Assembly: GCA_964472505.1 (NCBI GenBank)
Contig: CAYYQW010000032.1
Span: 1-39,261, forward strand
Origin: JAYEIA01 sp964472505
GTDB lineage: Bacteria > Bacteroidota > Bacteroidia > Bacteroidales > JAADGE01
DNA length: 39,261 bases
Direction of reading: 5' to 3'
Shown here: piece by piece, positions 1-6,412 of the stretch
How positions within the stretch are numbered: position 1 is the first letter of the stretch
Layout of the letters: each line of letters opens with the position of its first letter
Notes under the pieces: generated by a model
What the model was told of the DNA's origin: nothing
The model's input: the letters and a program-made list of their open reading frames with translations, nothing else
Databases searched by the model: none
Position numbers and translations under genes: made by a program

Positions 1-55
1 TCCACAACTCCACAACTCCACAACTCCACAACTCCACAACTCCACAACTCCACAA
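1..55. repeat. Tandem octamer repeat TCCACAAC, cut by the left edge
   Basis: Six perfect head-to-tail copies of TCCACAAC followed by a partial seventh (TCCACAA). The array probably continues to the left of the window. It has no spacer-repeat alternation, so it is not a CRISPR array. It is simple-sequence DNA prone to copy-number change; no function can be read from it. Confidence 0.9.
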
Positions 56-426
56 AAAATGCCAATTTGCACAGTCGCATAGTTGCTAAGTCGTTAAAAA
101 AAGCTGCAAATCAGCAACTCAACAACTGAATCAGAGGTCAGAAGTCAGAGGCCGGATATCAGACCATCACAGTCAATATTCTGCCGGCCGATAATTGGAA
201 ACAACTCCACAACTCCACGACTGAACAACTCCACAAATAAACAACTCCACATCCTAACAGCTAATCATACGAATTTACATATTAAATTTTTACTTCGAAG
301 CAAAGTAATAAAAAATTTCTCGGATTAATGCGGGCAATTGACTGCTTTGGGTATTTTAACTAAAAATCTTCTTTTAAAAGCGGTTCTGAATTTCTACATT
401 AGCAAAGTTTTTACAGCATTTGCAAC
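56..426. other. Low-complexity intergenic stretch
   Basis: No gene is visible. Scattered copies of the octamer core (AACTCCAC) return at about 203-250, interrupted by short non-repeat words, and 133-165 contains the near-repeat words AGAGGTCAGAAGTCAGAGG. From about 270 on the sequence turns AT-rich and runs into the leader of the downstream permease gene. No convincing promoter match was found. Confidence 0.6.
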
Positions 427-1233
427 ATGACATACGATTACATTTTAAAAGCTGATATTTATTCGCCCGAAATCATTTTATTATTAGTCGCTACGGGTTT
501 TTTGATAGGCGTGGTTAATACGCTTGCCGGAAGCGGCACGGCTATCGGATATGCTGTTTTTATGCTGCTTGGTTTGCCGCCTGCTTATGCCAACGGTACG
601 GTGCGTATCGGTGTAATTCCGCAAACTTTTGCGGCTTCATGGAACTTTTATAAAAAGGGTATCTTAAAAGTTCGACAGGCCTTGTATATCTCAATTCCCA
701 TAACAGCCGGCTCGGTTTTGGGCGCTCAAATAGCGGTTAGTATCAATCAGGAGATTTTCAAATATATCATTGGCGTTGCCATAATAATGATGCTTTTTTT
801 TGTGATTTATAAACCGCAGCGTTGGTTGCAAGGCATTGAAACCGAACGAAAAGAAAAGCCGAAAATCCGGCAAATATTGGTGTACTTTGCAATTGGGACT
901 TATGGCGGCTTTATACATATTGGTGTGGGTATTTTTCTGTTGGCTGCATTGGTGCTTATTTCAGGTTACGATTTGCTTTCGGCCAACAGCTATAAAGTGT
1001 TTGTAGTTCTTATTTATACGCCTTTTGCTTTATCCGTATTTATATTAAACGATCACATCCATTACGGTTTGGGCTTAATTTCGGCTGTAGGAAACACGCT
1101 TGGAGGCGTGCTGGCTTCCAAATTTGCCGTTAAATATGGTTCCAAAGCGCTTCGTTGGATATTAATTGTTGTGCTTTCCTTGTTTTCTGCCCATCTCTTC
1201 GGCCTTTTTCATTTTATTTATAAACTTTTTTGA
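427..1233 (+). CDS. TauE/SafE family membrane permease (sulfite/organosulfonate exporter type)
   Basis: A 268-residue polytopic inner-membrane protein, close to the usual 250-270 residues of the family. It begins with a hydrophobic helix carrying the N-terminal half-repeat (GFLIGVVNTLAGSGTAIGY), followed by a glycine/asparagine-rich turn near residues 53-65. The second half-repeat around residues 155-185 has the matching glycine-rich helix (GTYGGFIHIGVGIFLLAALV). Two such repeats are the hallmark of TauE/SafE (formerly DUF81) proteins, which export small sulfur-containing anions or related acids; the substrate cannot be read from sequence. The start ATG is the only sensible one before the first helix. 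The gene stands alone, and its stop codon overlaps the -33 element of the next gene's promoter. It may equally be annotated as sulfite exporter TauE/SafE family protein. Confidence 0.85.
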   Translation: MTYDYILKADIYSPEIILLLVATGFLIGVVNTLAGSGTAIGYAVFMLLGLPPAYANGTVRIGVIPQTFAASWNFYKKGILKVRQALYISIPITAGSVLGAQIAVSINQEIFKYIIGVAIIMMLFFVIYKPQRWLQGIETERKEKPKIRQILVYFAIGTYGGFIHIGVGIFLLAALVLISGYDLLSANSYKVFVVLIYTPFALSVFILNDHIHYGLGLISAVGNTLGGVLASKFAVKYGSKALRWILIVVLSLFSAHLFGLFHFIYKLF

Positions 1234-1261
1234 TAAAAAACAGCTTATATCTTTATATTTG
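1229..1261 (+). promoter_or_regulatory. Bacteroidota-type sigma-A promoter for the S8 protease gene
   Basis: TTTG at 1229-1232, a 21-nt spacer, and TATATTTG at 1254-1261 match the Bacteroidota TTTG/TAnnTTTG consensus exactly. The -33 element overlaps the stop codon of the permease gene. The inferred transcript starts near 1267 and has a leader of about 80 nt before the ATG at 1347. Confidence 0.65.
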
Positions 1262-1346
1262 AAAATGATTATTGTATATTTAGGCATTTTTCAGGGAAAT
1301 TAGTGCGTGTATTTCCTTATTCTTTAACTTTTTTAAACCAAATAAA

Positions 1347-2843
1347 ATGAAACGACAGTTATTCGTATTATTTGCCGTAGTTTTTATGTTTGCGGCTTGT
1401 GAAAAAGGCGATGAATTTATTGCCGAAAATCCTGCCCCTGCAGCAGACGAACAAATTGAACCTTTGAGTCCGGAGGAAATTAACAACAGAATTGACCAGA
1501 GCATTATTGAAACCGGCGATTTTAATTGGGCCGATGCCGATGCGCACCTGATATGGAGTGCAGCTATGCACGGCGACAGTTTGTTAACCGTGGGCTATGC
1601 CGATGCAGCTTTTTCAATTGCCGATAAAGCAGCGGCAGAATCCGTAAAAGATAATCTGATACGCAGTATTATGGAATCGGAACAAATAGCCGAAAAACAA
1701 CGCATTGTTCTGTATGAAGATAAACAAATCAATGTGTTTGATGTGCGAGCGGTTGATTACGAAACCGTAGAGGCGCTTCTGCAAAGAAAAGACGTACGTT
1801 ATGTTGAGCCCGGTGCTTATAACTACTATGCTCATAATGCTTATGAAAAGAGTTCTGCCGGTTGTTCTTTTGATGCCGCTAATGTTTACACTTCCGATTA
1901 CAGAACCATTGCACCCAATGCCTTGGTATCGTGGACTTATGATGAGCATAACATTCCGCAGGCCTGGAATTACAGCACCGGAGCCGGTATTACCGTAGGT
2001 TTGATTGATACGGGAGTTTCCCCGCACCAAACACTCTTGGGCTCTAATTTCAACAGCGGATATTCATCCGGCCGCAGTATTGAGAAATACGGGACTTATG
2101 TGGACTCATGGTGGTATTGGGTAACCAAAACCGACGGACCCAACGATAAATGCGGGCACGGTACTTCCATGGCTGCTACCATTGCTTCACCGCGCAACGA
2201 TACGGGAATGCCCGTAGGTGTAGCTTATAATTGTAACTTTATTTCATACCGCGGCACCGGCGATGTTGTGCTGAACGATTACCATGAGAAAAAAGGAGTG
2301 GCTAATGCACTAACGGCACTGGCCAATAATCCTTCGCTCAGAATAATTTCCATGTCCATCGGGCATATTTTTTCGAACAATCGGATTTCTGATGCTATTG
2401 AGTATGCTGATTACAAGGGAAAGATGATTATAGCTGCCGGCGGAACTTCCACGAATTTCACAAATTGGGCGGGTGTGATTTTTCCGGCTAATATGGATGA
2501 AACCATTGCCGTAACCGGTATTAAAAGCGGCAGCAGCTATGATGAATGCGATGTTTGTCATACCGGAAATAAAATTGATTTTACCGTAACCATGGAGCGC
2601 TCATGGGATACCGATCGGCATTCGGTTTGCTTGGGCTATTACAATAATACCACAAATTATGTGGGCGGGTCTTCGGTAGCTACGGCTACAACTGCCGGCA
2701 TTGCAGCGCTTATTTGGGCTCGAAATCCGTCGTGGAACAAGGCTCAGGTATTACAAAAAATGAAAGAATCTGCTGATTTATATCCGAACAAAAGCAGCAA
2801 CTTTGGTTACGGAAATATAGATGCACTTGCAGCCGTTTTATAA
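1347..2843 (+). CDS. S8 family serine peptidase, predicted lipoprotein
   Basis: A 498-residue subtilase. The N-terminus is a lipoprotein signal with a short hydrophobic core and lipobox FAAC (Cys18), so the protein should be lipid-anchored outside the cytoplasm. Residues about 20-165 form a pro-region of inhibitor-I9 type. The catalytic domain shows the triad: Asp221 in LIDTG, His271 in CGHGTS, and Ser443 in GGSSVAT. The position that normally carries the oxyanion-hole asparagine (AAGN) reads AAGG, with Gly366 in its place, so activity may be altered. Cysteine pairs such as C406/C409 suggest disulfides in an exported enzyme. There is no C-terminal sorting domain after the catalytic domain. 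The gene has its own promoter and is followed by a strong terminator, so it is probably monocistronic. The substrate is unknown. Confidence 0.88.
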   Translation: MKRQLFVLFAVVFMFAACEKGDEFIAENPAPAADEQIEPLSPEEINNRIDQSIIETGDFNWADADAHLIWSAAMHGDSLLTVGYADAAFSIADKAAAESVKDNLIRSIMESEQIAEKQRIVLYEDKQINVFDVRAVDYETVEALLQRKDVRYVEPGAYNYYAHNAYEKSSAGCSFDAANVYTSDYRTIAPNALVSWTYDEHNIPQAWNYSTGAGITVGLIDTGVSPHQTLLGSNFNSGYSSGRSIEKYGTYVDSWWYWVTKTDGPNDKCGHGTSMAATIASPRNDTGMPVGVAYNCNFISYRGTGDVVLNDYHEKKGVANALTALANNPSLRIISMSIGHIFSNNRISDAIEYADYKGKMIIAAGGTSTNFTNWAGVIFPANMDETIAVTGIKSGSSYDECDVCHTGNKIDFTVTMERSWDTDRHSVCLGYYNNTTNYVGGSSVATATTAGIAALIWARNPSWNKAQVLQKMKESADLYPNKSSNFGYGNIDALAAVL

Positions 2844-2860
2844 ACAGATATTTATATGAT

Positions 2861-2898
2861 AAAAGAGCAAAGAGCAGCAGCTATTTGCTCTTTTTTTT
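2861..2898 (+). terminator. Rho-independent terminator of the S8 protease gene
   Basis: Perfect 11-bp inverted repeat (2861-2871 AAAAGAGCAAA with 2884-2894) around a 12-nt loop. The 3' arm runs into a tract of eight T at 2891-2898. Confidence 0.85.
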
Positions 2899-2919
2899 AT
2901 ACCAATAAAGCTTAAAGCA

Positions 2920-2949
2920 TTTGACAAATTGAGGATTATTTGTATCTTT
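2920..2949 (+). promoter_or_regulatory. Bacteroidota-type promoter of the prohibitin gene
   Basis: TTTG at 2920-2923, a 19-nt spacer, and TATCTTT (2943-2949, TAnnTTT) fit the phylum's sigma-A consensus. The inferred start of transcription lies near 2955, giving a leader of about 30 nt. Confidence 0.6.
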
Positions 2950-2986
2950 ACCACTTTAAACTAATACAAATTAAATTTTTTACACA

Positions 2987-3808
2987 ATGGACTCAAAATT
3001 TAAATCAATATTTATTGTTGCCGGTGTCGTACTGGCTGCTATTCTGATATTTAGCTCAATGATTTTTATAACTCTTGAGCCGGGCGAGAAAGGAATTATT
3101 TTCCGAAAATTCAGCGGCGGGCTGGATAAGGAAACTGTTTATAATGACGGTTTTCATATAATAGCTCCCTGGAATACGATGTTTGTTTACGATGTAAGGG
3201 AACAAAAAATTGACGAAGTAATGGATGTGCTGGATAAAAACGGTATGTCAATTCAAGTTGAAGTATCGGTAAGATATTACCCCATGTATGATAAAATTGG
3301 GGAATTGCACGAACGATTCGGAATAAACTATACGCAACAACTTGTAGTTCCGGAGCTGCGTTCGGTAGTACGCCAAGTTATGGGGCGTTTTACGGCGGAA
3401 GAAATTTATTCTACGAAAAGAAAACAAGTGGAAGAAGACATTATTGAAGAAACACGCGAAGTGCTTCAAAAACCTGAAAATAATATTAATATGTCGGCTC
3501 TGCTGATTCGTTCTATCGTTCTGCCGCCAAACATCAAAACTGCCATTGAAAACAAACTGGAGCAGGAACAGGAATTTTTGGCTTATCAGTTTAAACTTCA
3601 GAAAGAAGAAAGTGAAGCCGAAAGAAGAAAAATTGCAGCCGAAGGTGAAGCAGCGGCCAATAAAATTATCAACAGCTCACTTACAAACGAATTACTCCGG
3701 ATGCGCGGTATTGAAGCTACTTTGAAATTGGCTCAATCGCAAAATGCAAAAGTAGTCGTGGTAGGCAGCGGAGAAGATGGTTTACCTTTAATTCTCGGAG
3801 GTAATTAG
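2987..3808 (+). CDS. Prohibitin-like SPFH/Band 7 membrane protein
   Basis: A 273-residue protein with one N-terminal membrane helix (about residues 8-28), followed by an SPFH/Band 7 domain. The domain starts at the typical LEPGEKGIIFRKFSGG stretch and includes the prohibitin-like segment LVVPELRSVVRQVMGRFTAEE. After it come the helix IRSIVLPPNIKTAIENKLEQEQE and a charged coiled coil (about residues 195-225) ending in AEGEAAANKI, as in prohibitins. Such proteins oligomerise in the inner membrane, scaffold membrane domains and influence membrane proteases. The gene has its own promoter and no obvious operon partner; the division gene downstream starts 90 nt after its stop. Confidence 0.87.
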   Translation: MDSKFKSIFIVAGVVLAAILIFSSMIFITLEPGEKGIIFRKFSGGLDKETVYNDGFHIIAPWNTMFVYDVREQKIDEVMDVLDKNGMSIQVEVSVRYYPMYDKIGELHERFGINYTQQLVVPELRSVVRQVMGRFTAEEIYSTKRKQVEEDIIEETREVLQKPENNINMSALLIRSIVLPPNIKTAIENKLEQEQEFLAYQFKLQKEESEAERRKIAAEGEAAANKIINSSLTNELLRMRGIEATLKLAQSQNAKVVVVGSGEDGLPLILGGN

Positions 3809-3898
3809 TAAGAACCGGCATGTATAGTTTTTTCTATATATGCAGCGTTTTTTTACGTGGTATTTTAAATGTAATACAAAGCATATAAGATTCTAATC

Positions 3899-4219
3899 AT
3901 GGAATTGAAAGTTAATTTAACACGTACGGCAAAATTTGTCAGGAAGCATTTTATTTGGTTTCCGGCTACATTTTTTGTTATTTGGATTTTATTTTTGAGT
4001 GAATATTCTTTGGTACGTTATTACGAACTAAAGAAAGAAACCGAAGAAATGAAATCTGCAGTTGAGTACTATGAGAAGCGCAGTGAAGAAAACCTGCGAC
4101 AGCTTCAAATAATGGAAAATGACCATTATCTGGAAAAATATGCGCGTGAAAAATATTACATGAAAAGAACCAACGAGGATGTGTTTATTTTTGAAGAAAC
4201 AGCTCCGCCGGACAATTAA
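3899..4219 (+). CDS. DivIC/FtsB-type septum formation initiator
   Basis: A 106-residue single-pass membrane protein. A short basic cytoplasmic N-terminus (residues 1-18) is followed by a membrane helix at about 19-36. A coiled coil spans about residues 40-75 (YYELKKETEEMKSAVEYYEK). The conserved C-terminal segment LEKYAREKYYMKRTNEDVF matches the FtsB/DivIC signature. In other bacteria this family bridges FtsL and FtsQ in the division complex and helps activate septal peptidoglycan synthesis. The size and arrangement are standard. It is followed by a hairpin that serves as terminator and lies inside the end of the convergent birA gene. The next gene on this strand is about 0.9 kb away, so it is likely transcribed alone or by readthrough from the prohibitin gene. 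Confidence 0.85.
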   Translation: MELKVNLTRTAKFVRKHFIWFPATFFVIWILFLSEYSLVRYYELKKETEEMKSAVEYYEKRSEENLRQLQIMENDHYLEKYAREKYYMKRTNEDVFIFEETAPPDN

Positions 4220-4234
4220 AAAAGCGACGAAATA

Positions 4235-4960
4235 TTATAAAAATACGATTTCTTTGAAATCGTATTTTTTTTGTTTTCCGGTATAGGTATCAATAACCAT
4301 TAGATGCCCGTATGAGTCAATACCGGTAATTATACCTTCAAATTCACCGTCCCGGTCTTTATAGCGTGATGTTTTTTTATAGCGGTAGAGTTTTTCTAAA
4401 TATCGGTATTCCGTTTCCGGTTTTGCCGAATCATTTAACTTGGAAATATGATTACCGGCAGTTTCAATAAAGTTTTTCAGAAGCTCTTCAAGTTGAAACC
4501 TTTGATTCGTAATGTGGCTTAAAGAGGTCGGATTTGGCAACTCTTTCGGAAAGTTTCTTTGGTTTATATTAATTCCAACTCCGGCAATGCAGTACTTTAT
4601 ACTGTTTCCACTGAGTGTGTTTTCAATTAATATCCCGGCAATTTTTTTATCTAGATGATAAATATCGTTGGGCCATTTTATACTGAAGTTCTGAGAATAC
4701 GGCTCAAGAAAATCTATAATGCTCAATGATATAGCTTGAGATATCATGAATTGGTTTACGGGTGAGATTTTTGGTTTGAAAGCAAAAGAACAGGTTATAT
4801 TTTTATCTTTTTGACTGAACCAACGGTTTGTACCCTGACCTCTGCCGGCAGATTGTTCTTTAACTGAAAAAAACAGAGTTTCACTTATGCCGTTTTTACG
4901 AATATAATCGCGGGCGTAGCGGTTGCTTGAGTCTGTTTTTTCAATTTTTATAATTTCCAT
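4235..4960 (-). CDS. birA: Biotin--[acetyl-CoA-carboxylase] ligase (BirA, class I without DNA-binding domain)
   Basis: A 241-residue enzyme that activates biotin with ATP and transfers it to the biotin carboxyl carrier protein. It has the adenylate-binding motif in the form SAGRGQGTNRWFS (family GRGRxGRxW) at about residues 37-49 and the KWPNDIY motif near residues 93-99; the following KKIAGILIE segment is also typical. A short C-terminal SH3-like domain is present. There is no N-terminal helix-turn-helix, so it should be a pure ligase and not a repressor like E. coli BirA. Its last codons lie inside the terminator hairpin shared with the convergent division gene. Its upstream region (4961-5107) leads to the rnpB promoter on the opposite strand, so the two are divergently transcribed. 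Confidence 0.9.
   Translation of the reverse strand: MEIIKIEKTDSSNRYARDYIRKNGISETLFFSVKEQSAGRGQGTNRWFSQKDKNITCSFAFKPKISPVNQFMISQAISLSIIDFLEPYSQNFSIKWPNDIYHLDKKIAGILIENTLSGNSIKYCIAGVGININQRNFPKELPNPTSLSHITNQRFQLEELLKNFIETAGNHISKLNDSAKPETEYRYLEKLYRYKKTSRYKDRDGEFEGIITGIDSYGHLMVIDTYTGKQKKYDFKEIVFL
4239..4269. terminator. Bidirectional terminator inside the 3' end of birA
   Basis: A perfect 14-bp stem (4239-4252 with 4256-4269) closes a 3-nt loop. On the plus strand the 3' arm ends in a run of T, which terminates the division gene. On the minus strand the same hairpin encodes the C-terminal residues KYDFKEIVF of BirA and is followed by a T-rich stretch after the stop codon. One hairpin thus probably serves both convergent genes. 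Confidence 0.75.
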
Positions 4961-5107
4961 AACTTAAAATCTTTATTTCACGGCTCAATGTCCTGTTTCG
5001 CTTTTAAAAACGGAAAACCATTAACTTCAAAAATAAAAAATATAGCGAACAATCAAAGCTTTTATATGTTTGAAAAGGCTCTGTAATTTTTAATACAAAT
5101 TATTATC

Positions 5108-5139
5108 CTTGATTTATTAGTGCTTTTAGCCTATATTTG
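5108..5139 (+). promoter_or_regulatory. Promoter of rnpB
   Basis: CTTG at 5108-5111, a 20-nt spacer and TATATTTG at 5132-5139. The distance from the -7 element to the inferred RNA 5' end (5143) is 4 nt, as expected for Bacteroidota promoters, so the promoter and the RNA start support each other. Confidence 0.75.
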
Positions 5140-5142
5140 CAT

Positions 5143-5505
5143 AGCAGTTAGTCGTTTTGTCGCTGCCTGTTTCGGCAGGCAGAGGAAAGTCCGGACAACA
5201 CAGAGCAACGCCCTTCTTAATTGGAAGATACCCGCGAGGGTATGGATGCAAAGAAGAAAATAACCGCCGCAGGCTTGTCTTGCGGTAAGGGTGAGAAGGT
5301 AAGGTAAGAGCTTACCGGTGTTTTGGGTGACCAAGCAGCTGTTTGCGCCGGTGTGTTGCAATTCCGCGTATATCAAGGTTTGAGGGCTGCTCGCCCAATC
5401 TTGAGGGGTAGGAAGCTTAAGTTGCGGCGTGAGTCGTAATTCAGATAAATGACAAAAGCTCGGATTAATTCCGAGTACAGAATCCGGCTTACAGATTAAC
5501 TGCTC
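5143..5505 (+). ncRNA. rnpB: RNase P RNA (bacterial type)
   Basis: The catalytic RNA of RNase P, which trims the 5' leaders of tRNA precursors. Sequence hallmarks: the universally conserved GAGGAAAGTCCGGAC near 5182-5196, an AGGGTGAGAAGGTAAGGTAAGAG-like block split around 5288-5311, GATAAATGACAAAAG (about 5445-5459), and ACAGAATCCGGCTTACA near the 3' end. The terminal helix P1 pairs AGCAGTTAGTC (5143-5153) with GATTAACTGCT (5494-5504), fixing both ends. A T-run follows at 5506-5511. A 201-residue open frame on the opposite strand across this region is an accident of the structured RNA. The HMG-CoA-lyase gene begins about 20 nt downstream. Confidence 0.95.
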
Positions 5506-5524
5506 TTTTTTAAAGCTCAAAAAA

Positions 5525-6373
5525 ATGATAAGCATAACCGAATCACCGAGAGATGCCATGCAAGGCCTCAAAAAAATAATTCCTGCCGATACAAAAGTTC
5601 GGTACATTAATAAACTTTTCCGGCTTGGTTTTGATACCATTGATATCGGCAGTTTAGTATCGGCAAAAGCCATACCCCAAATGAGCGATACCGAGCAGGT
5701 AATCCGCTCAACGGATACCGGCACAAGCACAAGCAAAATATCAGTGCTGGTAGGGAATTCCCGTTATGCTCTGCAGGCAGCAAAGATTCCTTCGGTGGAT
5801 TATATCAATTATCCTTTTTCTGTTTCCGAAACTTTTTTGCAGAAAAACCTCAAATCCAATTTTGAAAAATCTTATCGGGAAACCGATGCAATAATTCAAA
5901 CGGCCAAACAAGCCGGTAAAAAGGCTGTGATTACAATTTCTTCAGCCTTCGGAAATCCATACGGTGACCCTTGGAGCATTGGTATTTTGTCAGAGCATAT
6001 TGATAATCTGGCACGCCGCGGTTTGAAGTATATTCCGATTGCCGATACCACTTCCGAAGCGGATGCCGAACGGATGTATAAAGTGTTTTCGGAAATTAAT
6101 CATTCGTTTCCGGATGTTGAATTCAATGTACATTTACATACCTATCCCGATCAAATGACCGAAAAAGTACAGGCTTTGTATGATGCCGGTTGCAGAAGTT
6201 TTGACACCGTTTTTAACGGCATGGGCGGTTGCCCCATGAGCGGCAAACAGCTCATTGGCAATTTGAATACCATGGATTTTATTTTGTGGCTGGATGAGCG
6301 CAATATTCCTCATAAGCTTAATCGTGAAGCATTGGCTGAAGCTGCTGAAGCTGCCAAGGCCATTTTTGATTAA
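5525..6373 (+). CDS. Hydroxymethylglutaryl-CoA lyase-type enzyme
   Basis: A 282-residue TIM-barrel enzyme of the HMGL-like (DRE-TIM) family. It would cleave 3-hydroxy-3-methylglutaryl-CoA to acetyl-CoA and acetoacetate, the last step of leucine degradation. The barrel opens with ITESPRDAMQG, where Arg9-Asp10 match the catalytic Arg-Asp pair. Metal ligands appear as His203 and His205 in VHLHTYPD, and the active-site loop as Cys236 in GMGGCPMSG, with Asn246 after it. Length fits the family (about 280-300). The start ATG lies only about 14 nt past the T-run after rnpB, leaving no room for a separate promoter, so the gene may depend on readthrough from rnpB. Related activities of the same fold (citramalate-type synthases) are less likely because the GGCPxxG loop is HMGL-like. 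Confidence 0.85.
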   Translation: MISITESPRDAMQGLKKIIPADTKVRYINKLFRLGFDTIDIGSLVSAKAIPQMSDTEQVIRSTDTGTSTSKISVLVGNSRYALQAAKIPSVDYINYPFSVSETFLQKNLKSNFEKSYRETDAIIQTAKQAGKKAVITISSAFGNPYGDPWSIGILSEHIDNLARRGLKYIPIADTTSEADAERMYKVFSEINHSFPDVEFNVHLHTYPDQMTEKVQALYDAGCRSFDTVFNGMGGCPMSGKQLIGNLNTMDFILWLDERNIPHKLNREALAEAAEAAKAIFD

Positions 6374-6412
6374 AAAAGGAAACATTCTGTTTTTTGCAAG
6401 AGTAGCTTTGGC

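Noticed and set aside
1..55. Tandem repeat as a CRISPR array
   Set aside because: Unit of 8 bp with no spacers; CRISPR repeats are longer and alternate with unique spacers.
5131..5736. A 201-residue open frame on the minus strand
   Set aside because: It lies across the RNase P RNA gene and the start of the HMGL gene; the conserved RNA motifs and P1 helix explain the sequence, and the frame has no protein features.
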